A stretch of 64,000 bases of DNA from Streptomyces armeniacus (GCF_003355155.1 NZ_CP031320.1:4579367-4643366), one strand, 5' to 3'; shown: positions 9,433 through 18,389, counted from the first letter of the stretch. Numbers and translations: made by a program. The notes: generated from the sequence alone by a model not told the origin.

Positions 9433-9634
9433 TTGCCTGCCACCTCCCCGTAGGGGCGTTCGCGTCGTACCCGCCCCGTGCAGCTTCTCACTGCCATGCC
9501 GGACCCAGGGTCCCGAGGCCGATTCTTCCTGGCAAAGCCGACGGTTGCGAACCCGGGGGCCGCCCGGTCGTGTCGTGTTCGCATGTCTCGGTGCCATAAA
9601 CAGGGAGAAAGCAGGCGTAGTCCCCTTAGGGTCG

Positions 9635-10420
9635 TCAGGGAGAATCTTGCGTGGTGAGGACGGCGAAGCTCGCGCCCTGGTTGTCGACGAGCACCGCGTA
9701 ACGCCCGTACGGGGAGTCCTCGGGCCCCAGCAGCGTACGTCCGCCCAGCCGCTCCGCCGTACGGACCGCCTCGTCGCAGTCCCGTACCCCGAAATAGGTG
9801 AGGAAGTGCGCGGGCATCTCCGCCGGATACCGCTCGTTGATCAGGCAGCGGCCGCCGACGGCGTGCTCCTCGTCGACGGGCTCGCCGCGGGGCGTCCACA
9901 TCAGATAGTCCTCGCCGAGGACGTCCGTCAGATCCTTGCCGCCGAAGCCGAAGACCTCGGAGTAGAACGCGTCGACCGCCGCCGCGTCCCGCGTGAACAC
10001 CTCGGCCCAGGCGTACGCCCCCGGCTTCCCCTTCACCTCGAAGCCCTGGTGGGTGCCCGGCTGCCACAGCTGGAACACCGCGCCGCCCGGGTCGGCCACG
10101 ACCGCCGTGACCCCGGCCGAGCCGAGCGCGAACGGCTCCATCATGACCTGGCCGCCCGCGGAGCGGACGCGCTCCGCGGTGGCGGCCGCGTCACCGGCCG
10201 CCAGATGCATGATCCACTCGGTGGGCATCCGGCCGTCGGGCTTCGCCAGCAGCCCGGCGACGGACCTCCCGTCGTCGAGGGCCACCGTGTGCCCGTGCCG
10301 GTCCGGGTCCGGGTCGCTGAACGTCCAGCCGAGCAGCTCGCCGTAGAAGCGCCTGCCCGCGGCGAGGTCGGGCAGCATGGCGACCACCCAGCAGGGCGCC
10401 CCCTCGGGATTTCCAGCCAT
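9635..10420 (-). CDS. Double VOC (glyoxalase/bleomycin-resistance fold) protein
   Basis: 261 residues in two homologous vicinal-oxygen-chelate modules, about residues 5-120 ([19 protein letters not shown]) and 130-255 ([19 protein letters not shown]). The pattern of a helix carrying FYxxLxGW followed by a beta sheet is diagnostic. Such two-domain VOC proteins are common in Streptomyces, often named hydroxylase, and resemble mycobacterial Rv0577/CFP30B. Substrate and metal dependence are unknown. ATG start at 10418-10420 with a full AGGAGG nine bases before it. Divergent from the TetR gene at 10617 across a 196-bp region, so it is a candidate target of that regulator. Confidence 0.85.
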   Translation of the reverse strand: MAGNPEGAPCWVVAMLPDLAAGRRFYGELLGWTFSDPDPDRHGHTVALDDGRSVAGLLAKPDGRMPTEWIMHLAAGDAAATAERVRSAGGQVMMEPFALGSAGVTAVVADPGGAVFQLWQPGTHQGFEVKGKPGAYAWAEVFTRDAAAVDAFYSEVFGFGGKDLTDVLGEDYLMWTPRGEPVDEEHAVGGRCLINERYPAEMPAHFLTYFGVRDCDEAVRTAERLGGRTLLGPEDSPYGRYAVLVDNQGASFAVLTTQDSP

Positions 10421-10616
10421 CGTCGACTACCTCCTGTTGTGCTGTCGTGACCGCGCTCCGCGTGCGGGGGACTCCATGTGATCGGTGTGCACAGGATCGA
10501 TGGGAACAGGGGAGACAACCGCACGCTAACCGGCCGCACTGACAACCGCAGGGGCGGGCGCACCCGTTTGCCCGTCGTCGAATCGCGCGCCGATCACCCG
10601 TCGGTAAGCTGACGAC

Positions 10617-11267
10617 ATGACAGGACAGGTGCGAACCGTCGACGGCCGAGTGGCCGGGCGCCGCGGGCAGGCGACCCGGCAGAAGCTGCTCGACTGCCTC
10701 GGCGAGATGCTCAACTCCTCGCCGTACCGCGATGTCAGGGTCATCGATGTCGCGCGCAAGGCGGGCACGTCCCCCGCGACCTTCTACCAGTACTTTCCGG
10801 ATGTCGAGGGCGCCGTGCTGGAGCTCGCCGAGTCCATGGCCAGGGACAGCGCGAGCCTGAGCGAGCTGGTGGCGGGCCGTTCCTGGGCGGGCAGGTCGGG
10901 CCGGCAGGCGGCGGAGGACCTGGTCGAGGGCTTCCTCTCGTTCTGGCGCAAAAACGACGCCATCCTGCGCGTGGTCGACCTGGGCGCGGCCGAGGGCGAC
11001 AAGCGGTTCCACAAGATCCGTACGCGCATCCTCAACTCCGTCGCCAACCCCCTGGCCGACAGCGTCAAGGACCTCCAGGCCAAGGGCCGGGGCGTGGACC
11101 CGGACGTGAGCGCGCCCGCGGTCGCGGGCTCGCTGGTGGCCATGCTGGCGGCTGCGGCGTCCCAGCAGAAAGGTTTCCAGAGCTCGGGTGTGAAGCAGAG
11201 CGAACTCAGGCCGAGCCTGGCGCTGCTGGTGCACCTCGGGGTGACCGGCCGGAAGCCGGCGAAGTAG
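10617..11267 (+). CDS. TetR-family transcriptional regulator
   Basis: 216 residues. The N-terminal HTH spans about residues 15-65, with the TetR signature VIDVARKAGTSPATFYQYFPD and an upstream helix QKLLDCLGEMLN. The C-terminal ligand-binding domain is all-helical and of normal length. ATG start at 10617. Its neighbour on the opposite strand is the double-VOC protein, and the shared upstream region is the likely operator site, though I could not define a clean palindrome there. Followed by two strong hairpins at 11311-11389. Ligand unknown. Confidence 0.88.
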   Translation: MTGQVRTVDGRVAGRRGQATRQKLLDCLGEMLNSSPYRDVRVIDVARKAGTSPATFYQYFPDVEGAVLELAESMARDSASLSELVAGRSWAGRSGRQAAEDLVEGFLSFWRKNDAILRVVDLGAAEGDKRFHKIRTRILNSVANPLADSVKDLQAKGRGVDPDVSAPAVAGSLVAMLAAAASQQKGFQSSGVKQSELRPSLALLVHLGVTGRKPAK

Positions 11268-11310
11268 CCCGAGGGCACTCGGCGCGGCAGCGCGCGCCCG
11301 GCGGGAAAGA

Positions 11311-11389
11311 CCCACCAAGCGGCGGCCCACACCCGCCACTTGGTGGGCACGGACCCGGGCGGCGCCCCTGTCACCGCCACCCGGGTCCG
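11311..11389. terminator. Double hairpin, bidirectional terminator
   Basis: Two stems lie between convergent genes. CCCACCAAG (11311-11319) pairs with CTTGGTGGG (11339-11347), and CGGACCCGGG (11350-11359) pairs with CCCGGGTCCG (11380-11389). Both are perfect, with 19-20 nt loops. They lie between the tetR stop (11267) and the end of the dioxygenase gene (11415). Confidence 0.7.
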
Positions 11390-11414
11390 GGTTCGCACAC
11401 GCCGGTGGCGGCCG

Positions 11415-12272
11415 TCAGACGCGGCGCCACAGCGCGGGTACGTGGGGCGGCTCCCAGCCCGCGGTGGCCTGGTGGGCCTGCAGGCACTCGTACGTGGCGC
11501 CGCCGAAGGTGACCCGGTCGCCCGGCCGGTAGCCGGTCGCCGCCTTCCAGGTGCCGCCGGGCGGGTCGCTCGGCCCGCTGCCCTGGACGTTCAGGACGAA
11601 GTCGAACGACCCTTCCTTGCCGCCTCCGCCGTCGCGGATGTCCATCAGCAGCGCGGGGTTGAAGATCGGGTCGGTGTTGTTGCGCGGCTCGCCGGGGAAG
11701 TACAGCTGCGTCGTGAGGACCGGCCGGTTCGGGGCCTGCAGCTTGACGTGCAGATGCCGCGTACGCCCCGGGTACAGCCCGGGCACGTGGGTGGTCAGCT
11801 TGAACGCGCCGGTGGAGTCGGTGAACTGGTGGCCGCGGTAGCGGTAGCCCACGTTGTCGTACGCGCCCCGGGAGTCCGCCTGCCACCAGTCCAGCAGGAC
11901 GTCGCCGAGAGGCTGGCACTGGAGCCCGAAGACGAACCCGGAGACCGTCAGCAGGGTGCCCGAGGAGCCGGGCTCGACGAGCGAGTCGCGTTCCGGGGAG
12001 CCGGGCGTGAAGTACGGCCCCTCGGTCTGCGGCGGCGTCGGGTCGTCGCCGTCGTCGCAGTACGGGGTGGGGGTGAGGGGCTTGTCCGGGGTGGCGGTCC
12101 GGTTCCGGGCCAGCGCGGGCGCGCTGCCCAGCAGCACCGCCGCGGGGCCCACGGCCATGGCGGCCTTCAGCACGGTCTTGCGGCTGACGCCGTCGGGTCC
12201 GCCGGCGGTGCCGGGTGTGCCGGTTCCGTCGGCGCGTGTGTCCGGGGAGGTGTCGCCTGTCTCGCCTTCCAC
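11415..12272 (-). CDS. Tat-exported intradiol ring-cleavage dioxygenase with CBM5/12-like tail
   Basis: 285 residues. A twin-arginine-like signal region (SRKTVLKAAMAVGPAAVLLG, about residues 30-50) is followed by an intradiol dioxygenase core: TEGPYFTPGS, then GAYDNVGYRYRG and TRHLHVKL, which supply the two Tyr and two His ligands of non-heme Fe(III). The last 45 residues (WKAATGYRPGDRVTFGGATY, then WEPPHVPALWRR) look like a chitin/cellulose-binding CBM5/12 module. Secreted dioxygenases of this type are known in Streptomyces (SACTE_2871) and cleave catechols derived from lignin. I start at GTG 12270-12272, six bases after AAGGAG; longer in-frame versions overlap the AraC gene. It follows the AraC gene at 58 bp on the same strand. 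The CBM would anchor it to plant or fungal wall polysaccharide. Confidence 0.88.
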   Translation of the reverse strand: MEGETGDTSPDTRADGTGTPGTAGGPDGVSRKTVLKAAMAVGPAAVLLGSAPALARNRTATPDKPLTPTPYCDDGDDPTPPQTEGPYFTPGSPERDSLVEPGSSGTLLTVSGFVFGLQCQPLGDVLLDWWQADSRGAYDNVGYRYRGHQFTDSTGAFKLTTHVPGLYPGRTRHLHVKLQAPNRPVLTTQLYFPGEPRNNTDPIFNPALLMDIRDGGGGKEGSFDFVLNVQGSGPSDPPGGTWKAATGYRPGDRVTFGGATYECLQAHQATAGWEPPHVPALWRRV

Positions 12273-12330
12273 GGTGCTCTCCTTCGCGTCGGGGGGTGTC
12301 GGACGCGGCCGGCCGGGCGTGGTCCAGACC

Positions 12331-13266
12331 TTACGGAGAGCCGTCCATGTGGTCGATGGACAGAGTGCGGTGAGCATGGTGATTCCGTCCGGTGTCGCGC
12401 CGGAACTCCCCCGGGGACATGCCGGTTTCGCGGCGGAAGAAGCGGCAGAAGTACGCGGCGTCGGTGAAGCCCACCTCGCGCGCGACCCGGCCGACCGTCA
12501 ACTCCGTGCTGGCCAGCAGCCGTTTGGCCTCCAGCACCTGGGACTGCCGGATCAGCTGGCCCGGCGTACGTCCCGTGGCGGACTTGACTGCCTCGTTCAA
12601 ATAGCCGACGGAGACGCCCAGTTCGGCCGCCCACTCGCGTACGGAGGTGCCGGCCACGGCCGGTGCTGAGCGGTTGAGCAGCTGCGCGAACCGCCGCGAC
12701 AGATCGGTGGCCGCCCCGGGGTGCTGCCCCGCGTACCGTACGGGCCGCTGACCGCCCGCGCCCGGCAGCCGGCCGGCCCGTACGAGCAGGATGTGCAGGT
12801 ACGACTGGAGGACGGACACCATGCCCGGCCGCTGCTGCCGGTACTCACGGCGCATCCCGGTCACCACCGGCTCGATGTCGGCGGCGGCAGCGGGGTCCAG
12901 CCGCAGCCACGGGCGTTCGCCGAGGCCGCGCAGCAGCTCGCGGTCGCCGGGGTGGGCGAGCAGGAACGCGTCGTCGAACAGGATGACCCAGCCGTGCAGA
13001 TCGCGGGCCCGCTGCCAGTAGTGGATCTGGCCGGGCGTGACGAAGCACAGGTGCGGGGGGTCGAGGGGCCAGCGGCACATGTCGATGACGTGGCTGCCGC
13101 GGCCGCTGGTGACGTAGACGATCTCGTGGAACGTGTGCCGGTGCGGGTACGCGGCGCGGGACAGCGGCCCGATCGAGTCGAACGACCCCATGGCGAAGGG
13201 GAGTATGTGCGGGGTGGGGACTTCGAGCCGGTGCAGCGGCACCACCTCGCGCGGGGTCTCTTCCAC
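12331..13266 (-). CDS. AraC-family transcriptional regulator with cupin sensor domain
   Basis: 311 residues. The N-terminal half is a cupin-like sensor (HRHTFHEIVYVTSGRGSHVI at about 42-61). The C-terminal AraC/XylS double HTH (about 205-300) contains SVGYLNEAVKSATGRTPGQL and GFTDAAYFCRFFRRETGMSP. GTG start at 13264-13266. It is immediately upstream of, and on the same strand as, the secreted intradiol dioxygenase, so it probably responds to an aromatic compound and controls that gene. This pairing is inferred from context only. Confidence 0.88.
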   Translation of the reverse strand: MEETPREVVPLHRLEVPTPHILPFAMGSFDSIGPLSRAAYPHRHTFHEIVYVTSGRGSHVIDMCRWPLDPPHLCFVTPGQIHYWQRARDLHGWVILFDDAFLLAHPGDRELLRGLGERPWLRLDPAAAADIEPVVTGMRREYRQQRPGMVSVLQSYLHILLVRAGRLPGAGGQRPVRYAGQHPGAATDLSRRFAQLLNRSAPAVAGTSVREWAAELGVSVGYLNEAVKSATGRTPGQLIRQSQVLEAKRLLASTELTVGRVAREVGFTDAAYFCRFFRRETGMSPGEFRRDTGRNHHAHRTLSIDHMDGSP

Positions 13267-13524
13267 GGCCGATCATCCCGTCGTCACGCCTTGCGCGGTT
13301 ACGGAGCCCCCGTCACGGGCCCTCTACCCGTGAACCTCACGCACCACTCGCGCCGCGTACCGTACCGCCGGCGGAGGCGTCGCTGTGCGGGTGCGGCGCT
13401 GCTGCGGGGGTGCGCGACGCCGGACGGCGCCGCGCACACACCACGGCCGCCGGGCCGCTCCGCCGTACGCGGGCGGCCCGCAAGTGTGGGGGGTGGTGTG
13501 TGGGGGGTGCAGGAGGACACCAAC

Positions 13525-13830
13525 GTGCTCGAACCGGAGGACACTCTCGTCGACCGCGGCCTGGACAGCGCTCTCGACGAGGGCTATTCACCGCCGGAGA
13601 AGCCGCTGGCCGTGGAGAGCCACGGCCCGACGGGGAGCGAGCAGCGGGAGGGCGAGTCGCTCGACGAGCGGCTGTCGCGGGAGGGGCCCGACGCCGGGGA
13701 GGCACCCGGGCGCGAGACGGCGGCCGCCGGCGACGTGGACGGAGCCGGCAGGGACGCAGCCGACGGGGCCACGGCGCCGCCCCCGGCGCGGGCCGTATCC
13801 CGTCGGCCCGTCGGTACGAGGACGCTCCCG
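13525..13830 (+). pseudogene. DUF5709 N-terminal fragment, frame lost near 13815
   Basis: Starts at GTG 13525, eight bases after an excellent AGGAGG (13511-13516). The reading LEPEDTLVDRGLDSALDEGY, then SPPEKPL and EQREGESLDERLSREGPD, is the characteristic N-terminus of Streptomyces DUF5709 proteins (about 150 aa). The conserved DUF5709 C-terminus (GRLVAPDEG, then a D/E-rich end) is missing. After about 13815 this frame turns into Arg/Pro nonsense (RRPPRRPRPPRR) until a stop at 14082, while the plus-strand frame with codons starting at multiples of 3 becomes coherent and encodes the PP2C protein below. Either an in vivo deletion joined two genes out of frame, or there is a sequencing frameshift. 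Confidence 0.6.
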
Positions 13831-15695
13831 TACCGTGCGAACCCGACCCGCCGGAGGCGCCCACCGCGCCGCCCGCGCCCACCGCGCCGTCCGCGCCCAC
13901 CGCGCTTCCCGCGCCCACCGCGCCTCCCGCGGCGCCTCCGTCCGCGACGTCCCGACCGGACCGGCCGACACCGCCGTACGGCGGCGTCGATCCCCGTACG
14001 GTGCCGGAGCGGCCGGCCGCGCCCGGAGCACAGGACCGGTTCGCGTGGCAGGGCGGCGGCACGCAGGCGAGCGGCTGGGTGACGGCGGACCAGACCCGCG
14101 ACGTTCCCGAACCTCCCGCCACCCCTGAGCCCGCCCCTGAGACCGAGTCCGACCCCGGGCCCGAGCCCGTTCGTGACGCCGGCACCGCCGCCGGCCCGGA
14201 AGGGCGGCCCTCCGAAGGAGGCGGCGCGCCCCGGCAGTTCGCCTGGGAGCCCGGCGGGACCATGGGCGGCAACACGGAGTTGACGCCGGACTGGTCGGGC
14301 GCGGGCTCGGAGGCCCGTACGGGCCCGGGCGGCCCGCCCGCCGACACCGGCACCGACACCGGCCCCGGCGCCCGCCCTGACACCGACCCGGAGGCCACAG
14401 TCGACGCCGACCCCGCACCCGCCACCGTTCCGGAAAGAGCGCCGGACCCGCAACCGGAACCGGAACCGGACTGGCAACCGGACCCGCAACCGGAACCGGA
14501 TCCGGACCTCGATGTGGACCCCGCGAGCGCGGGACTGGCCGCATCCGGTGAACTCCCCGGCGCCGCCGCCCCCGACGGACCGCCCGCGCCGCCGCCCACC
14601 CTGGCCGGGTCCGTACCGGCGCCCGTACAGCCCGCCGACTCCGTACCGGCACCGGCCCGACCCGCCGACACCGGCGAACCGTTGGACATGCTCCCGCCCG
14701 CCGTCGGCCCGCTGCCCGTGCACGCGGAGCCGCCGGGGCGCCGGGCCGAACCCGGTGAGCCGTGGGCCGCCGAGCCCACCGCCCTGTCCGACCTGGTCTC
14801 CGACACCGTGCTGGACGGCGCCCGGCACGGCCCGCTCACCCTCCGCGCCGCGTCGCTGCGCGGCGACTCGGCCCGCGAACGCGGCGAACCGCGCCGGGAC
14901 GCGCTGCTGGTCGCCCGCTTCGGTACGGGGGACGACGCGCTGCTGCTCGTCGCCGTCGCCACCGGCGCCGGGCCCGCACCCGGTGCGCACCGCGCCGCCC
15001 GTGAGGCGTGCCAGTCGATCGGCGAGGCGATCGGCCGCAGCCAGGCACGGCTCGCCGAGGACATCAGGGCCGGGCAGCGGGCCGCGCTCAAGTCCGGGCT
15101 GAAGCGGCTCACCGACCGCAGCCACGGCAAACTCCGCGCGCAGGCCGCCGCCCTCGGCCTCGAACCCGGCGAGCACAGCGCCGACCTGCGCTGCCTGCTG
15201 CTCCCCGCCGACCCCGACTGCCGTACGCGCGTGTTCTTCGGCATCGGCACCGGCGGCCTCTTCCGGCTGCGCGGCGGCGTCTGGCAGGACATCGAGCCGC
15301 GCGCCTCGGAAGCGCAGGCGGTGGGCGGGCCCGTCGTCGGCTTCGGCGCCGAACCGCCGCCCGCCCCCGACCTGCCGGGGCTGCCCCTGCCGGACCCGCG
15401 GCCCACCATGAACCTCGGCATCACCACCCCCGAGGCACGCGCGCTCCCGGCCGATCCCGAACCGTTCCGGTTCCGCGCCTCGGTCGCACACCCCGGCGAC
15501 ACCCTGCTGCTGTGCAGCAGCGGTCTCGCCGAACCGCTGCGCGCTTCCACGCACTTCGCCGACCGGCTGGCCGCGCGCTGGGCGGACCAGCCCGGCGCGC
15601 CCGACCTGGCCGCGTTCCTGGCCGAGGTCCAGCAGCGCGCCGGGGACGACGAGTACGGGGAGGACCGTACGGCGGCCGCGGTCTGGGAGGGATGA
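13815..15695 (+). CDS. PP2C-like phosphatase-domain protein, N-terminus missing or frameshifted
   Basis: From about 13815 this frame reads YEDAPVPCEPDPPEAP and a long Pro/Ala/Glu linker with PEPEPDWQPDPQPEP repeats, then a C-terminal PP2C-related domain (about 14780-15690) with LTLRAASLRGDSARERGEPR, ALLVARFGTG and FFGIGTGGLFRLRGGVWQDI. I see no complete set of PP2C metal-binding Asp residues, so activity is uncertain. No ATG/GTG/TTG start with a ribosome site lies near the beginning of the coherent frame; the first usable in-frame start downstream is GTG 14001. Family members I know begin with their own N-terminal segment rather than DUF5709. So it is either expressed by frameshifting from the DUF5709 start, truncated at 14001, or broken. 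The 3' end at 15695 is clear. Confidence 0.65.
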   Translation, partial: YEDAPVPCEPDPPEAPTAPPAPTAPSAPTALPAPTAPPAAPPSATSRPDRPTPPYGGVDPRTVPERPAAPGAQDRFAWQGGGTQASGWVTADQTRDVPEPPATPEPAPETESDPGPEPVRDAGTAAGPEGRPSEGGGAPRQFAWEPGGTMGGNTELTPDWSGAGSEARTGPGGPPADTGTDTGPGARPDTDPEATVDADPAPATVPERAPDPQPEPEPDWQPDPQPEPDPDLDVDPASAGLAASGELPGAAAPDGPPAPPPTLAGSVPAPVQPADSVPAPARPADTGEPLDMLPPAVGPLPVHAEPPGRRAEPGEPWAAEPTALSDLVSDTVLDGARHGPLTLRAASLRGDSARERGEPRRDALLVARFGTGDDALLLVAVATGAGPAPGAHRAAREACQSIGEAIGRSQARLAEDIRAGQRAALKSGLKRLTDRSHGKLRAQAAALGLEPGEHSADLRCLLLPADPDCRTRVFFGIGTGGLFRLRGGVWQDIEPRASEAQAVGGPVVGFGAEPPPAPDLPGLPLPDPRPTMNLGITTPEARALPADPEPFRFRASVAHPGDTLLLCSSGLAEPLRASTHFADRLAARWADQPGAPDLAAFLAEVQQRAGDDEYGEDRTAAAVWEG

Positions 15696-15722
15696 CGCGG
15701 GGGCGCGCCCCGTACGCACGCG

Positions 15723-15745
15723 GCACCCGTACGGCCTACGGGTGC
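15723..15745. terminator. Short perfect hairpin between convergent genes
   Basis: GCACCCGTA (15723-15731) and TACGGGTGC (15737-15745) form a 9-bp perfect stem with a 5-nt loop, 28 nt past the PP2C stop codon and before the 3' end of the DUF2637 gene. Confidence 0.55.
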
Positions 15746-15870
15746 GGTAGGTCTGCGGGGCCGCGCCGTCCGTACGGCCGGGCCTCAGGGCACCACCCCG
15801 GCCCGCGCCCGCCGCAGCCGCCGCGCCCGCCGCAGCCGCCGGGACTGCCGGGACCTGCGGGACCGGCGTC

Positions 15871-17073
15871 TCACCCGAACTGCCGCTCGATCTCGGCGAG
15901 TTTCTCCTCCAGCGAGTCGAGCCGCGGGCTCGCCCGGTTCGCCAGGTCCTCGTCGTGGCCCAGCGCGTTGGAGTTGCCGCCCAGAGGCTCTGTGCCGCGC
16001 GTGCCGCCGCCCTCGTCCGCCACGGCCTGCAGGGCAGGCCGCGGACGGCTGCCCGCCGCACCCGCCGCCCCGGGCGGTACGACCTCACCGACCGGCAACT
16101 GCCCCGGTTCCGCCGGAAGTCCGACCGCGCCGGCCCCGGCCCCGGCCGGCTGAGCCGCGCCCGCGCCCGCCGCACTCGCCGCCAGCTCCCGCTCCACCGC
16201 CACCGACGGCGCGCCGCGCCCGCGATGCCACAGCCGGAGCTGCCGGTGCTGCCGGTGCAGTGCCTTGATCCGGGCCCGTTCGAGCTTGTCGTGGTCGCGC
16301 CTGCGCAGCCGGTCCTGCTCCTGGCGGCGCCGCTCCTCGCGTACCTCGTCGACGGCCTCGTCCAGCGTCCGTACGCCCTCCAGCAGCATCAGCGACCAGG
16401 CGCGGTACGTCTCGCGCGGCGCGCGCACCCACCGTACGACCCGGATCTGCGGCAACGGGCGCGGCACCAGGCCCTGTTCACGCAGTGCGGCCCGGCGCGT
16501 CTGCTTCAGTGCGCGGTCGAACAGGATCGCCGCCGACAGCGACATCCCGGCGAAGAACTGCGGCGCGCCCGCGTGTTCCTCGCCGCGCGGCGCGTGCACC
16601 CAGTTGAACCAGGCGGCGGCCGCCGCGAACGCCCATACGAGCAGCCGCGAGCCGAGCGAGGCGTCGCCGTGGCTGGCCTCCCGTACGGCGATCACCGCGG
16701 AGAACATCGCCGCGCCGTCGAGCCCGAAGGGGACCAGATACTCCCAGCCGCCGGACAGGTTGAGGTTCTGCCGCCCGAACCCGACCAGGCCGTGGAACGA
16801 GAGTGCCGCGGCGACCGCGGCGCAGCAGAAGAGGAGGAGGTAGGAGGCCGTCGCGTAGACCGTCTCCTTGCGGCGGCGGCGTTCCTCCAGCCGTTCCCAG
16901 GAGTCCGCCGGAGCCGCCGTACTCCCGCCCTGCTCACCGTGTCCGCCGCCGCGCTCGCCGTTCTCGTTCCGTCCGCCGCGTCCGCGCGCCATCACGACGA
17001 CGGCTACCAGGGCGCCCGCGAGCAGTACGGCGCTCGGCAGCACCCAGTTCAGGGGTATGTCCGTCAGTGTCAT
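15871..17073 (-). CDS. DUF2637-family membrane protein
   Basis: 400 residues from the ATG of MTLTDIPLNWVLPSAV; an upstream in-frame start lacks support. Residues 10-30 form one membrane helix, followed by a Gly/Glu-rich linker, then the DUF2637 core with about four more helices: VYATASYLLLFCCAAVAAAL, a segment around LVPFGLDGAAMFSAVIAVRE, LLVWAFAAAAAWFNWVHAPR and FFAGMSLSAAILFDRAL. The C-terminal third is charged and coiled (REERRRQEQDRLRRRDHDKL), ending in a Leu-rich SLEEKLAEIERQF. DUF2637 occurs in actinobacterial SpdA/SpdB-like spread proteins and many chromosomal genes of unknown role. The family call is confident but the function is unknown. Confidence 0.8.
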   Translation of the reverse strand: MTLTDIPLNWVLPSAVLLAGALVAVVVMARGRGGRNENGERGGGHGEQGGSTAAPADSWERLEERRRRKETVYATASYLLLFCCAAVAAALSFHGLVGFGRQNLNLSGGWEYLVPFGLDGAAMFSAVIAVREASHGDASLGSRLLVWAFAAAAAWFNWVHAPRGEEHAGAPQFFAGMSLSAAILFDRALKQTRRAALREQGLVPRPLPQIRVVRWVRAPRETYRAWSLMLLEGVRTLDEAVDEVREERRRQEQDRLRRRDHDKLERARIKALHRQHRQLRLWHRGRGAPSVAVERELAASAAGAGAAQPAGAGAGAVGLPAEPGQLPVGEVVPPGAAGAAGSRPRPALQAVADEGGGTRGTEPLGGNSNALGHDEDLANRASPRLDSLEEKLAEIERQFG

Positions 17074-17209
17074 CGGGGTTGTCCCTTGCCCTTGCGTCGG
17101 TGTCGCGGAGCATCTTGGCCGAATCGCGACTGGCCGCAGGGGTTTTCGGCACAAGTGGCCGCCAACGGGCGCCAGACAGTACGGAACGGGGTGTTCTGCG
17201 TCGAACTGG

Positions 17210-18091
17210 CTAGCGTGCGCTGGTCAGCCGCTCGATTCGTTCGGCGTCACAGGTGCGCGGACACGTCACACAGGTGTCTTCCGGCCGCAGGGTGTAGAAG
17301 AAGCAGCAGCTGGCCCGGTCCCGCGTCGGCAGCGGCTCGCCGCCGGGGCCGCGCAGTTCGCGGAAGCCCGCGCCCTGCGCGTACGGAGCGGTGCCGCCCG
17401 GCAGCAGCAGCCCGGCCTCGTCCATGGCGCGCCGTTCCTCGCCGAGCAAGTGCCCCAGATACCAGAGCCCTTCGGTGATCTCGTCCGTCGCCATGCCCCA
17501 CAGCGCGCGCGTGCCGCGCCGCATGCGCGGCCTGAACGCCTCCAGCACGGGCGCGAGATGCTCCGCCACGGCCGTACGCACCTCCGCGCGCAGCGCCTCC
17601 TCGTCCGGCACCACGCGGGCGCCGGGAAGGGCCGCGGCCGGGTCGCCGGGGAGGCACGCGAACTCCCCGCCCCGTACGGACAGCCGGCCCAGCGTCCGGT
17701 GGAAGGAGACCGCCTCCACGGGGATGCGCGGCACGCGGCGGTGCAGGAACCAGGGGATCGTCACCAGCAGGCACACGGGCCACGCGTAGCGGTGCAGCGC
17801 GAAGCTGGCCACGACGTCGGGGCGGGCCTCCTGGCCGTAGTCCCGTACGACCTGGGCCGCGTCCCAGGCGAGAAACGCGTCCAGGGTGGGGCCGTCCGTC
17901 GCGAGCCGGGTGGCGGCCACCCAGCCGTCACCGGTCGGCGGCACCTCGCTCTCGACCACCCGCAGGCTGGGGAAGACCTCGGCCAGACGCGCGTACGCCG
18001 CGGACACCGGCGAGGGCACGGGCGCGCCCGTACCGGGGGTGCCGGGGTGGTCGGTGCGGACGACGGCGGGTGCGGACGCGGGGACGGGCAT
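17210..18091 (-). CDS. FhuF-like siderophore-iron reductase ([2Fe-2S] C-terminal motif)
   Basis: 293 residues. The C-terminus carries the ferric-siderophore-reductase cysteine motif: ASCCFFYTLRPEDTCVTCPR, that is CC-x10-C-x2-C, binding a [2Fe-2S] cluster as in E. coli FhuF. The rest is the poorly conserved FhuF-like domain with FALHRYAWPVCLLVTIPWFL. It would reduce Fe(III)-siderophores in the cytoplasm to release iron. ATG start at 18089-18091. A 19-bp iron-box lies 29 bp upstream, which independently supports an iron role. No siderophore transporter is adjacent, so it probably serves uptake systems encoded elsewhere. Confidence 0.85.
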   Translation of the reverse strand: MPVPASAPAVVRTDHPGTPGTGAPVPSPVSAAYARLAEVFPSLRVVESEVPPTGDGWVAATRLATDGPTLDAFLAWDAAQVVRDYGQEARPDVVASFALHRYAWPVCLLVTIPWFLHRRVPRIPVEAVSFHRTLGRLSVRGGEFACLPGDPAAALPGARVVPDEEALRAEVRTAVAEHLAPVLEAFRPRMRRGTRALWGMATDEITEGLWYLGHLLGEERRAMDEAGLLLPGGTAPYAQGAGFRELRGPGGEPLPTRDRASCCFFYTLRPEDTCVTCPRTCDAERIERLTSAR

Positions 18092-18119
18092 GGGGCGGCC
18101 ACCGGTTCGACGATCGATT

Positions 18120-18138
18120 ACAGGTAAGCCTTACCTTA
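18120..18138 (-). promoter_or_regulatory. Iron box (DmdR1/IdeR operator)
   Basis: ACAGGTAAGCCTTACCTTA on the plus strand, read on the minus strand as TAAGGTAAGGCTTACCTGT. This matches the IdeR/DmdR consensus TTAGGTTAGGCTAACCTAA at about 15 of 19 positions, including the two-fold AGG-GCTNACCT core. It lies 29-47 bp upstream of the FhuF-like start. Fe-loaded DmdR1 should repress the gene. Confidence 0.8.
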
Positions 18139-18353
18139 CCCGAAAAGATCCCTCCGTGATCGTGCGCCACGTGGCCGTCCGGGTGCCGCGGGCCGCTCCG
18201 CGCCGGGGCGCGGGAACCGCCGCGCACGGGCGCGGCAAGGGCCACCACTGGCGCGCCGGTCGCGCGACGCCGTCCGTACGGGTGGCGGGGCGCCCGTACG
18301 GAGCAGCGCGGGCGCGGACCGGAGTCCTGGCCCGGGGTCTCCGCCCGCCCCGC

Positions 18354-18389
18354 CCGGCCGTTCCGCCGGCCGTTCCGCCGGCCGTTCCC
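18354..18389. repeat. 12-bp tandem repeat, three copies
   Basis: CCGGCCGTTCCG repeated at 18354, 18366 and 18378 (last base C in the third copy), in the otherwise non-coding 380-bp gap between the FhuF-like start and the 3' end of the next minus-strand gene. A second, looser repeat of GTCAGCCGCCCC-type units lies at about 18420-18475. Apart from the iron box I see nothing else in this interval. Confidence 0.7.
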
